35,274 nt of DNA, from assembly GCA_051453625.1 (NCBI GenBank), contig JBOZIK010000001.1, positions 97,530,159 through 97,565,432 on the forward strand, read 5' to 3'. A program made the position numbers and the translations under genes. The notes under the pieces are model-generated. The model ran no database searches. It was not told the origin of the DNA and saw nothing but the letters and a program-made list of their open reading frames with translations. This DNA comes from Welwitschia mirabilis. Taxonomy: Eukaryota; Gnetophyta; Gnetopsida; Welwitschiales. Position 1 is the first letter of the stretch. Each line of letters opens with the position of its first letter. Below, one piece after another: positions 9,523 through 18,933 of this stretch.

Positions 9523-11011
9523 TAATAGGATTGAGAACCTTAAAGGGGGGTGAATAGGTTCTTTAAAAAAATCCAATATAATATTCTAAATAAATCAAAT
9601 CTTAAATAAAACTTACATGTAATAATGAACTAATCTAAAATGTGCATGATATAAGAAAATAATGGAAGTAAAGAAATAATGACCAAAAGTAAAAAAAAAA
9701 GACCAATTAGATGCAAGTTGGATTTATAGGGTTCAGAAAACCCCCTACTCCACTCTTAACAATTAGATTATCCCCAAGCTAGATATCAGATCTTTATTAC
9801 TCCATTAGGTATTCCAAGTTCACCTGTAATCTTTATAAATGGACTTTTCTAAGCTTAGTATCAACCTTTGAATGGACTTTTCAAGGCTTAGTCTTAACCT
9901 TTCAACAAAGTAAGATAGTGATGTAATGATACCTACAAAGCATGGATATCATTGATTCTTGATTCAGTAGGTTTGATGGAGCTCTTCTCCTATAGATGTA
10001 AATGAATGAAGCTCTTGATCTAACCTTGACTGTAGAGATGATGCCAATGGAAGATCTTCTTCGATCAGAAGTATAGATTCCAAGATACAACAGTGAAAGT
10101 TACAAAATTACAATGCTTGATCCTTCAGATCCAATAGATTCACCCAAATGAAGATCATTCCAAAAAGATTCTTTAGTTATCTATGTATTAACTATTTATA
10201 TTAGAAGGCTTTTAGGATTTATTACATTTAAAATGCACTTCCAAAGGCTATAGACAGCTAGAAAATGGCTACATAATAGACACATAATATTTAGAAAATT
10301 GTACTTCCATTTTTCTAGTTGATACCTTAAAAATTTGGTCGACCCCATATGGTACCGTGAGTTACACAGGTCACTCAAGTGAGAAATTTGGTCGCTCCAA
10401 TTTCTTATGGATCCCTATTTGATCAACCCCATCTAGATCCAGTTAACCTTAGTTCAGTCACTTGCTACATTATCTAGTCACCTACTTCACCTAATAAAAT
10501 TCTTTCCAGTTTTCAGAATCAGGTCCAGCTAACCCCTTTAAGTGTCTGGTCGATTCCATGATGATCAGCTCAGGTATATTAGCTACATAAATCTTAGATC
10601 CAGTGGACTCCATCATAGTTCCATTTGATCCCTTATCATTTAGTTCAAGTATACTATTTATTAGGTCCTCAATTCCATTGAACCTCATAAAGGTCTAGTT
10701 GACCCCTTTCCATTCAGTTGAGAGACACTGATTCTTGAGGTTATAGGTCTAGTCGACCCCATTAAAAATCTGATAGACCCCTCTGGATGCAGTTCATTTT
10801 CTATCTGCTTTAGATGAGGTTGACCCCTTAGAAATCTAATTGATTCCATCAAGAGGGTAAAAGAATTGATAGGTTTCTAGTGCTTAGAGGTTGGTGATTT
10901 TGGTTTTATCTTTCGACTTGCAAGTAATTTGACATCTTCTACACAAGATACACAAAATTTACTATACAAAAAACATTAGTTTGACATCAATTGATAGAAC
11001 ATAATCTAACA
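9523..11011 (-). repeat. 3' LTR of minus-strand Maximus-like element
   Basis: On the minus strand it starts TGTTAGATTATG at 11011 and ends GGTTCTCAATCCTATTA at 9523, with the terminal CA decayed to TA. It follows the PPT. The 1489-base sequence aligns with 16596-18131 and 4332-5902. It contains GGTCGACC and GGTCAAC modules between about 10330 and 10860. Short open frames inside (for example 10491-10688) are not genes. Confidence 0.85.
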
Positions 11012-11024
11012 ATCTTCTCCTTTG
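11012..11024 (-). promoter_or_regulatory. Polypurine tract of minus-strand Maximus-like element
   Basis: The minus strand reads CAAAGGAGAAGAT immediately before the LTR start TGTTAGATT. It has the purine run and position expected of the plus-strand DNA primer. Confidence 0.7.
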
Positions 11025-11599
11025 AGATTGATGATAAATAATACTTAGTTGTGAAAAATTAGAACTTTTAGAAAAAGCTCCCCCTTACAAAATGCCTATT
11101 GCAAAATAATACTTCTTTTGAAACAAGTTAAGACATTTTAATCAATCAAATTTTGTGCTTTAAATGAAATAATTTAATATGCATATTTAAAAGTTTAAAA
11201 GGCATAATTTTATGATAAGCATAATGTGATCATTTAAACTTATTTAACATCGAATCAGATGTCACAAATTATATTTTATTTCCAATGTTAGAAGACTTTA
11301 AACTTTTCAAGTTAAGCACACATGATACCAAAAGAAAAACATATTTAGCATATATGATTTTGAAAAGGAAAGCACAAATAGATTTAAGATACTAAATGAA
11401 ACATGATTTTATGCAAAATAGATAAGTGCATTTTATTAGACATAAGCAAACATTACAAGATAAACATGTAAACAAAACAAAATATAAGTGCTTATCAAGA
11501 GAATATAACTAAAATTATATAAAAACTTTTCAACAACACACAACTCATTCTCCCAATTTTGACATTAATGACAAAAGGAGAAAACATAATCTAAAATTT
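11025..11599 (-). other. Conserved 3' tail next to the PPT (copy A)
   Basis: Non-coding, AT-rich. It is homologous to 12400-12994 and, on the other strand, to 3727-4321. The internal PPT-like stretch seen in the other two copies is decayed here (about 11545-11575). Confidence 0.65.
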
Positions 11600-12299
11600 T
11601 TAATCAGACTTCTCCTCCTTTCTTTCTTTTTCTTTAGAGTCTTCCTCTGAATCTTCTTCATCACCTCTTATGCGTGCTGAGCTAGTGGCCTCTGCTGAGG
11701 TGTCAGTAATATCATAACCAACTACTATGAGTGCTTCCTTCATATGTCTGGTACGGGAGTCAATATATCTCAGATATGAAAGGGTCTCATCAAGAGAGGC
11801 TTCCTTTAGAGAAAGAGACTTAGAGGATTTCTTAAAAGAGGCAAAGATGTACATGTAGGATAAGGTTACACACCTAATAGGTGCAATAAGTTGGAAGGTC
11901 TCCAATTTTAGATGAAAGGTAATACAAAAATGGTGACAAATACTTGTCATAAGCACAGAGTAAGGTAAAGTCCTAATTCTGTAATACTCCAACTATGAGA
12001 CCATATTCTTTAGTGTTATGATAAAAGGATCAATAGAATGCTTAGTCCTTACCAAATACATCAGATAGGCTTGATAGCAGAAGGCCTCATCATAGTGTCC
12101 AACCAAAGGTAAGAAGTTATAGGTAAAAGTCAAGTGTAAAAAATGATATTTGAGAGTCAATGAAAAAGTAAAAAGGGTGTGCTTTCACAAGTGCACCTTA
12201 TCATAAATCTCCATGGTAATAGCAAGCTTATCTTCCATGGTGTCTCAAAGAGGCCAAAACTTTTCATAATTACCCCTTAGAAGGTCAATCAGCTCAGAA
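11600..12299 (-). pseudogene. aORF, C-terminal part (copy A), cut by N gap
   Basis: The minus strand reads from the gap edge: FELIDLLRGNYEKFWPL, a stop also present in the other copies, DTMEDKLAITMEIYDKVH, then HLTFTYNFLPLVGHYDEA, TLPYSVLMTSICHHF and the 130-residue open frame 11992-11600. It ends in SARIRGDEEDSEEDSKEKER and the residues KSD before its stop. The acidic, glutamate-rich tail is shared by all three copies. The N-terminal half is missing because of the gap. Function is unknown; see the plus-strand copy for the family argument. This copy preserves the C-terminal half best. Confidence 0.7.
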
Positions 12300-12399
12300 N
12301 NNNNNNNNNNNNNNNNNNNNNNNNNNNNNNNNNNNNNNNNNNNNNNNNNNNNNNNNNNNNNNNNNNNNNNNNNNNNNNNNNNNNNNNNNNNNNNNNNNN
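12300..12399. other. Assembly gap, 100 N
   Basis: Exactly 100 unknown bases. Sequence to the left (11014-12299) and to the right (12400-13653) are copies of each other, starting and ending at the gap edges. Confidence 0.98.
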
Positions 12400-12994
12400 C
12401 TCCTCCTTTGACATTAATGGCAAATAATACTTAGTTGTGAAAAATTAGAACCTTTAGAAAAGCTCCCTCTTACAAAATGCCTATTTGCAAGATAATATTC
12501 ATTTTGAAATAAGTTAAGAAATTTTGAACAATCAAATTTTGTGCTTTAAATGAAATAATTTAATATACATATTTGAAAGTTTAAAAGGCATAACTTTATG
12601 ATAAGCATATTGTGATTATGTAAACTTATTTAACATTGAATTAGATGTCACAAATTTTAGTTTATTTCTAATGTTAAAAGACTTTAAACTTTTTAAGTTA
12701 AGCACATATGATATAAAAAGAAAATATATTTAGCATATATGAAAAAAAACACAAATAGATTTGAGATACCAAATGAAATAAGATTTTGTGTGAAAATAGA
12801 TAAGTCCATTTCATTAGACATAAGTAAACATTACAAGATTAATGTGCAAACATTACAAACTAGAAGTGCTCATCAAGAGCATACAACTAAAATCATGTAA
12901 AAAGTATTCAACAACACACAACTAATTCTCCCCCTTTTGCCATCAATGACAAAGGAGAGAACATAAACACAAAACAAAACATAATCTAAAATTT
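12400..12994 (-). other. Conserved 3' tail (copy B)
   Basis: Non-coding. The PPT-like stretch GCAAAAGGGGGAGAATTAG (minus strand, 12940-12922) is the best preserved of the three copies. It is preceded by TTTGTCATTGATG on the same strand. Confidence 0.65.
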
Positions 12995-13653
12995 TTAATT
13001 AGACTTCTCTTCTTCTTCTTCTTCTTCTTCAGAGTCTTCCTTTGAATATTCTTTATCACCTCCTGTGCGTGCTGAGCTAGTGGCCTTTGCTAAGGTATCA
13101 GCAATATCATAACCAGCTGCTATGAGTCAACCCGTCTCAGATATGAAAAGGTCTCATCAGGAAAGGCTTTCTTTGGAGATGGAGGTTTTGAAGATTTCTT
13201 AAAAGGGGTAAAGATGTGCATGCGGGATAAGGTTGCATGCCCAATGGCTGTGTCTCCAGTTTCAGATAAAAGGTGACATGAAAATAATGGCAAATACTTG
13301 TGATAAGCACAGAGTAGGGTAAAGCTCTAGTTCTATGATACTCTAGCTGTGAGACCATATTCTTCAGTATTATGGCAAGAGCATTAATAGAATGCTCAGT
13401 CCCTACCAAATACATTAGATAGGCTTGATAGCAGGAGGTCTCATCATGATGTCCAGTCAAAAGTAAGAAGTTATAGGTAAAAATCAAGTGTAGAAAATAA
13501 TATTTTAGAGTTAATAAAGAAGTAGAAAGGGTGTGCTTCCAAGAATGTACCTTACTATAAATCTCTGTGGTGATAGTAGTCTTGTCTTTCATGGTGTCTC
13601 AAAGAGGCCAAAACTCTTCATGGTCATTTCTTAAAAGGTCAGTCAGCTCAGAA
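12400..13653 (-). repeat. Direct duplicate across gap, copy B
   Basis: 1254 bases homologous to 11014-12299. It lacks about 28 bases at 13125-13137 that copy A has at about 11730-11763. It begins at the PPT, exactly where an LTR should start, and no LTR precedes it. A contig broken at an LTR would look like this. Confidence 0.75.
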
Positions 13654-13997
13654 ATAAGATTGGCTGTTACTCTTATCCGCTTTCCCAAAATGAGGGTTTT
13701 AAAGATTTTGGAGTCATGATCATAAGAAGCATTATAGTAAAACATCCAAGTGAAAAAAGAATAAGCAAAATCAAAAACATCTAATAAGTGATTAAGATCC
13801 TAATTTCTCAAGAGTTGAATGATTTCCCTAAGCTCTCTAAGCTCTAAAGTGGCTACTAATTGCTCTTAGCACACTAGTTTCTTCTTAAACTTCTCTAAGA
13901 ATTTGTTAATATTATCCTCTGATATCTCCTAGTAGAAAATAGCTGAATCTCTTAAAGAAGCTTCCTTCACTCTCCTCCTGGATGAGATTTCAGTCAT
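12995..13997 (-). pseudogene. aORF (copy B), most complete copy, degenerate
   Basis: The start ATG at 13997 is placed by homology with 2302 in the plus copy. Landmarks are MTEISSRRRVKEASLRD, NINKFLEKFKKKLV, ELRELREIIQLLRN followed by the same stop as the plus copy, SFFTWMFYYNASYD, and the 151-residue open frame 13592-13137. That frame contains VHSWKHTLSTSLLTLKYY, FLHLIFTYNFLLLTGHHDE and TRALPYSVLITSICHYF. The tail includes a run of seven glutamates from a GAA/GAG repeat (13011-13031) and stops at 12995. A deletion of about 28 bases near 13125-13137 shifts the frame. No catalytic motif is recognisable. Possible roles (structural, env-like, nucleic-acid binding) cannot be separated from the sequence. 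Confidence 0.7.
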
Positions 13998-14420
13998 TTT
14001 AGGATTTTATAAGTAAGAAAACTGAGAGAAAAATATTAGGTTTAGGAGCAAAGATCTATATCTTGAAGAAAGAGCTTTAGATTTAAGAGATGAAAAAGGC
14101 TAGAATACAATGAAATTGAATTATGATCTCTTTCTTTTATAGACTATGTAAAATAAGGCAAAATAAAGAAAGAAATTGGGTCCACCAATGGTACTTCTAC
14201 ATTGTGATCCGTCAGGTCTAGTTAACCACTCGAGATTTCGTTTGACCCATCGAAATGTAGGTATACATTACTAGAAGGGGTCCAAGCAACTGGGCTTTTA
14301 GGCTAAACAATCAACCACATTTGGTCAACTGAATTATAGATCCTATCAACTACCCTGCAATTGGCCAAAGGATAGAAACTGAACCCCTAGTTCATTTTCA
14401 TAATTGATGCTTAAGTTATA
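13998..14420 (-). promoter_or_regulatory. U3-like internal promoter candidate upstream of aORF (minus element)
   Basis: On the minus strand, LTR-like phrases (ATTCAGTTGACCAAATGTGG, GAGTGGTTAACTAGACCTGA) precede TATAAAAG at 14141-14134, then a leader of about 137 bases to the ATG at 13997. The arrangement mirrors 1930-2301 in the plus copy. The TATA box has no counterpart in neighbouring pol sequence. Confidence 0.55.
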
Positions 14421-14429
14421 GACATAGGG

Positions 14430-14900
14430 TTTTACATTAGAATTCTTTTGAAAACATTTAGTTTAAGTAAGATTTAAGATAACATTTCTTTTTAGTATCT
14501 TGTAGTTTATATGAAATAATAGATCGATCAATTGAGTATCTATTCTATAAATATTATCCACTCATTTTGAAGTAAAGATAGAAACATTTGTTTTTCATCT
14601 ACAACTTTGCATTTCAATTTTTTAAAAATTACTTTGTTACCCTTTTCACATAATTGAATAACACTTAATAAATTATGTTTCAATCTATTTACATAAAGCA
14701 CATAATTAGGTTTAGGTAACTTACCTCCCTTGATGCAACCTGTACCTTCTATCTTTGCCTTTTCATTGTTTCCAAAAATGAATTCATCTCTATTTGTATT
14801 TCTTAGATACTGAAAGCTTGATTTTTCTCCCAACATATGCCTTGAGCATCCACTATTTAGATACCACGTATTTGTACTTGGTCCTCTAAGAGCTATCTAT
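14430..14900 (-). pseudogene. Copia (Maximus-like) protease, active-site Asp lost
   Basis: The minus strand reads WYLNSGCSRHMLGEKSSF; the catalytic Asp of D-S-G is Asn (codon 14857-14855), so the peptidase would be dead. The 98-residue open frame 14836-14540 continues with EFIFGNNEKAKIEGTGC, YVLYVNRLKHNLLSVIQL and CEKGNKVIFKKLKCKVV, which are the conserved residues up to the GAG-preINT boundary. The remnant ends near 14430. Homology with the plus copy carries on into the promoter-like region without any integrase, giving the shared pol-deletion junction. Confidence 0.85.
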
Positions 14901-15640
14901 GTTAGAAAACTTTGGATATTCTTAGCTCTAACCCACTTACTTTTATTAGACTTAGGTGGTATACTTTTCTTAAGAATAAATTTAAAAAGTAAAGTATTTT
15001 CAGTTTTTAGAAAAAGCATTAATTATCTAATTTTGTAAAAAAACTTTAAATTAAAAAATTTATCACAAAAATTACATGAAAGTTTAGAAGCATACTTGCT
15101 CTTCTAGTTTACATGTTCTTGATATTTTTGTCGAACTAAATCCAATACATAATCTATCTTTAGTAGGTTTTTACACTTCAAGCATATGTTCCAATTTAAA
15201 ATAACTATCATAGAATTTGTTTACAAAAAAAAAAAAGATTTGTCACCTGAGAAATTAAACTGATGTTGTCATATTTAAGCATATTATATCTCTCTTTCAA
15301 TTCCTCCTTTTTTTTGGTAATAGTCTTTACTACTTTATTCAAATTATTTATCCTCTTAGCTAGCTTTTTACATTCTTCATATAACTCCTGACATCTGTCT
15401 TGTAACTAATCCTCTTCTTCATTAATCATGTCTAAATCATCAGGCTTTGACATGCTACAAACATCTTTGAGTGAGGGCACATAAGCATGAAAGAAAACCT
15501 TCTATCTCTGTTTGATTCTTGGTTTGAATACCTTTTATCATTTTCATCATTACCTTCATTGTCCCATGTAGCAATAAAAGAGGGATTATTTGATTTCACA
15601 TTATCTCTTCTTGTGTTAAGGTACTCATTTGCCATATGAC
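14901..15640 (-). pseudogene. Gag C-terminal linker with coiled coil and zinc-knuckle flank (Maximus-like)
   Basis: On the minus strand the open frame 15635-15432 starts MANEYLNTRRDNVKSNNPSF, matching the plus copy just after its zinc knuckle. IATWDNEGNDENDKRYS follows. Bases 15420-15290 encode a degenerate Leu/Lys/Glu-rich coiled coil equivalent to 886-1074. The rest up to the protease is a low-complexity linker with stops. The zinc knuckle itself, expected at about 15640-15700, is hard to read. Confidence 0.65.
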
Positions 15641-16531
15641 CAAATCCTTTGCATGAGTATCATTATATCTATTTACCCATTTTTTTCTTTCTTCTATGTC
15701 TTAAATGATTCTTTTTTGCATTTCTACTTGATTTTCCTTCCTTTTTCTTCCTATGAAGAAATTTTCTGAAACTTCTAGCTACAAAAGCCATTTCATCATC
15801 ATCCAAGTTCTTATCTGATCTATGAGATCTATTGTGTTCCTATACACATTTTAAAGTAATACCTTTTTTCTTATTCTTAACAAATTTAAGCTCATTAGTT
15901 TGTAAATTACCTTGAATTTCTTCTAGTGCCATTGCATTTATGTTCTTACTCTCTTTGATGGCTATGACCTTTGATTTGAATTTCTTGGGTAGGGATCTCA
16001 AGACTTTCCTTACCACTTTTCCTTCCTCTAAGCATTCTTCAAGTCTTGACATAGAGTTTACAATATTAGTAAGTCTAGCAACAAATTATTATAATATCTC
16101 TTCTTCATCCATATGGATATCTTCAAATTTTGAAATAAGCATCTAGAGTTTAGCTTGTTTTACAGTTAGGATTTCTTTGAGTGCTACTTTGAGAATGTCC
16201 CAAGCTTCCTTATCATGATTACAGCTTACTATGTGCTTAAATTCATCTATACAAAATGTAAAAAAATATAGCATTTATGGCATGGGCATCTATGGTGGCT
16301 TTTTACTTATCAGTGGCAGTTCATTGGTCTCAGGCTTTGGGAATTAGGATAGTATTACTATCAACATTAGTTTGGATTAATATAGGCATAGTGTAACATT
16401 TCTAAATGACTTCCTTTGTCAATGTCTAAGGATCTAAGAACTATTCTTATCCTATCTTTTCAATAAGCATAGTTTAACCCATCAAATATAGGTGGATGAC
16501 TTATGGAAAAACCATCAGATGGATTACTCAT
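15640..16531 (-). pseudogene. Copia (Maximus-like) gag
   Basis: The ATG at 16531 (MSNPSDGFSISHPPIFDG) follows the PBS by about 50 bases and matches the usual Maximus gag opening, in which a Pro-rich start leads to F-D-G-x-N-Y-x-x-W. Downstream, the 70-residue open frame 16052-15840 reads MSRLEECLEEGKVVRKVLRS, LPKKFKSKVIAIKESKN and MALEEIQGNLQTNELKF, the conserved capsid passage (V-R-K-x-L-R-S-L-P-x-x-F). Stops and frameshifts lie between the two. The open frame on the opposite strand at 15940-16146 is a shadow. Confidence 0.85.
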
Positions 16532-16581
16532 TTTAGGATTCTAAGGTTAATATTAGTGAAAATCTAAGGAAGACTCAATTA

Positions 16582-16593
16582 GCTCTAATACTA
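16582..16593 (-). promoter_or_regulatory. Primer-binding site, tRNA-Met type (Maximus-like)
   Basis: The minus strand reads TAGTATTAGAGC, two transitions away from the plant initiator tRNA-Met complement TGGTATCAGAGC. It lies two bases after the 5' LTR end. Confidence 0.8.
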
Positions 16594-16595
16594 AA

Positions 16596-18131
16596 TGATA
16601 AGATCGAGAACCCTAGATGGGGTGAATTGGTTCTTTAAAAAATCCAACATAATATTCTAAATGAATCCAACCTTAAATAAAACTTGTATGCAATAATAAA
16701 CTAATATAAAGGTACATGATATAAGAAAATAATGGAAGTAAAGAAATAATTAGAGTAAAGAAATAATGAGTGAAATCATTAAAAAAATACCAATCAGATG
16801 CAAGCTATATTTATAGTGGTTTAGAAAACCCCCTACTACACTTTCAGTGATCAGCTTATCTCAAGCTAGATCTCAGATCTTTATTACTTCACTAGGTATT
16901 CTAGGTTTACCTATAACCTTTACAAATGAAATTTTCCAGGCTTATTCTCAATCTTTGAATAGATCTTTTAAGGCTTAGTCTCAACCTTTGAATGGAATTT
17001 TCAAGTCTTAGTCTCAACCTTTTAACAAAGTAAGGTAGTAATGTAATAATACTTGTAAAGCATGGATATCACTCATTCTTGATTCAGTAGGTTTGATAAA
17101 GTTCTTCTCATGTAGATGGAAATGAATAAAGCTCTTAATCTGACCTCGAGTATAAAGATGATGTAAATGGAAGATCTTCTTTAATCAGAAGTATATATGC
17201 TAAGATACAACACTGAAAGTTACAAAATTATAATGCTTAATCCTTCAGATCTAATAGATTCATCTAAATAAAGATTATTCCAAGATGATTTTTTGGTCAT
17301 CTATGTCTTAGCTATTTATATTGGAAGGCTTTTATAATTTATTACATTTAAAATGCACTTTCAATGACTATAAATAACTAGAAAATAGCTATCTAATAGC
17401 TACATAATGGATATATAATGTTTAGAAAATTTTACTTCCGTTCTGTTTGGTCAACCCCTCAAAAAACTAGTTGACCCCATATGGTGCCATGAGTTACACA
17501 AGTTGCCTAAGTAAGAAATCTACTTGCCCCAATTTCTTATAGCTCCTTTTTTAGTTGACCCCATCTAGGTCCGGTTGACCCTAGTTTAGTCACCCACTAC
17601 ATTATCTAGTCATTCACTGCATCTAATAAAATTCTTTTTAGTTTTCAGCATTAGGTCTGGTTGACTCTTTCAAGTGTCTGGTTAACTTCTAATGATCGGC
17701 TAAGGCATATCAGCTACATAGTGCTTAGGTCCAGTTGACCCAATCATAGGTCTAGTCAACCCCTTTTCATTTAGTCTAGGGATATTGTTTATTAGGTTCT
17801 CAATTTCAGTCAACCCCATAAAGATCCGATTGACCTCTTTCCATTTAGTTTAGGGACACTGGTTCTCAAGGTTATAGGTTCAATCGACCCCATCAAAAAC
17901 CTAGTTATCCCTTCTAGATGTAGTTCATTTTCTATCTACTTCAGCGCAATCAACCTCTTGAAAATCTAGTCTACTCCATCAAGAGGGTAAAAGAACGGAT
18001 AGGTTTCTAGTGCTCAGAAGTTGATGATTTCGATTCCATCTTTTGACTTGTAAGAAATTTAACATCTTCTACATAAAATTTTCTATATAGAAAACATTAT
18101 TTTGACATTAATTAAAAAAACATAATCTATA
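16596..18131 (-). repeat. 5' LTR of minus-strand Maximus-like element
   Basis: On the minus strand it starts TATAGATTATG at 18131 (terminal TG decayed to TA) and ends TCTCGATCTTATCA at 16596, just before the PBS. Length is 1536 bases. Element-sense GGTCAAC/GGTCGAC modules cluster at about 17450-17960. The TATA-like region is near 17400-17430 (ACATTATATATCCATTATG on the minus strand). The flanking AATAA is the target duplication. Confidence 0.85.
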
Positions 18132-18136
18132 AATAA
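18132..18136. repeat. Target-site duplication, right copy (AATAA)
   Basis: Pairs with GATAA at 9518-9522. See that entry for the reading-frame argument. Confidence 0.6.
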
Positions 18137-18933
18137 TACTCTTGAGTGACATAAATCTCATCTTATTATTATAAACCTATGAAAAAAGAAAGGACTTGAC
18201 TACAATAAAGTCTTTGATCTAATAACAAAATGGGCCATCATTAAAATAGTGATTATCTTAGCAGCACAAAAAGAATTAAAACTTCGTCAATTAGATATAA
18301 AGACTATTTTTCCTCATAACAACTTAAAAGAATAAATATACATGATGCAACTAAAGGGTTTTAAAGAAAAAGGCAAAGAACATAAGGTGTGTATAGTAAT
18401 CAAGTCTATATGAGCTAAAATAATTATCGAGATCTTAGTATACTGAGCTTGTAAATTATTTCACTTTCAATGTATTTATAATATGTCATTACTAATATGT
18501 AAATGCCACATTATTCATTAAATCTAATGGACAAAAATATACATACATAGTGGCATATGTAGATGATATGCTAATAATAGGAAATGATGAAGAAGATGTA
18601 AAATGAATAAAAATTCCATTAAGTAAGGCATTTAAGTTTTTTAATCTTGGATTGATCAAATTTTACTTAGGTGTATAAATTATTTAGTAAAAGAATGGAA
18701 TCTTCTTGATGTAAAATAAGTACATTAGCGATATGATTCAGAAATTTGAACTAGAAGACACAAAAGAAGTTGTAACACCTTTAGAGAAAAATGCCAAGAT
18801 ATTTACTAATGAAGACTTAAGCCTATGAATAAAATAAAGTACAAAAGTATCGCAGGAATTATAATTTTTATAACTAATACTAGATCAGGCATATCATATG
18901 TTAGTCATGTGTTGTCAAGATATCTTCATGTAG
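18137..18933 (+). pseudogene. Copia reverse transcriptase, C-terminal part (right of nested insertion)
   Basis: This would copy element RNA into DNA. Readable blocks are KKKGLDYNKVFDLITKWA, then IILAAQKELKLRQLDIKTIF (conserved L-x-Q-L-D-V-K-x-A-F), then IYMMQLKGFKEKGKEHKVC. The catalytic YVDD is intact at 18556-18567 in the context AYVDDMLIIGNDEED. FYLGV, NKYISDMIQKFELEDTKEVV and SYVSHVLSRYLHV follow. The sequence ends at 18933, where a chromovirus LTR begins, so RNase H is lost. Single-base changes have produced stops at conserved Glu, Trp and Gln codons. Confidence 0.88.

Larger units (their letters stand above)
11014..12299 (-). repeat. Direct duplicate across gap, copy A
   Basis: 1286 bases covering the PPT, 3' tail and C-terminal aORF. 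They align throughout with 12400-13653. Identity by eye is roughly 85-90%, with small indels. Confidence 0.75.
9523..18131 (-). mobile_element. Maximus/SIRE-like Ty1/copia element, both LTRs present, pol-deleted, with aORF
   Basis: Read on the minus strand from 18131: 5' LTR (18131-16596), PBS, gag start at 16531, gag, coiled coil, protease, then directly the U3-like promoter and aORF, 3' tail, PPT (11024-11012) and 3' LTR (11011-9523). No integrase, RT or RNase H is present. The junction between protease/GAG-preINT and promoter is homologous to that in the plus-strand copy. Target duplications flank it. The LTRs differ from each other at perhaps 15-20% of sites by eye, so the insertion is old. 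A 100-N gap and an apparent duplication of aORF plus tail lie inside. Confidence 0.88.
6670..18933 (+). mobile_element. Ty1/copia element (host element), split by nested insertion and 3'-truncated
   Basis: Copia order is preserved on the plus strand: gag (6670-7690), protease (7700-7950), GAG-preINT and integrase (8100-9000), linker, then RT (9353-9522 and 18137-18933). A minus-strand Maximus-like element (9523-18131) sits inside the RT. Joining 9522 to 18137 brings the RT frame back together at a conserved site (left part reads K-Y-Y-V-D, right part T-L-E). The element stops at 18933 inside the RT, where a chromovirus LTR begins. RNase H and the 3' LTR are not seen. The DSGATDHMT-type protease phrase and RT style suggest the Tork/Ivana/Ale side of Ty1/copia; I do not assign a lineage. 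Confidence 0.85.

Noticed and set aside
13010-13031. CTT microsatellite
   Set aside because: It is the coding repeat for the glutamate run in the aORF tail, not an independent repeat locus.
15940-16146. Plus-strand open frame of 68 residues
   Set aside because: It lies antisense to the Maximus-like gag (16531-15640), whose conserved phrases read on the minus strand.
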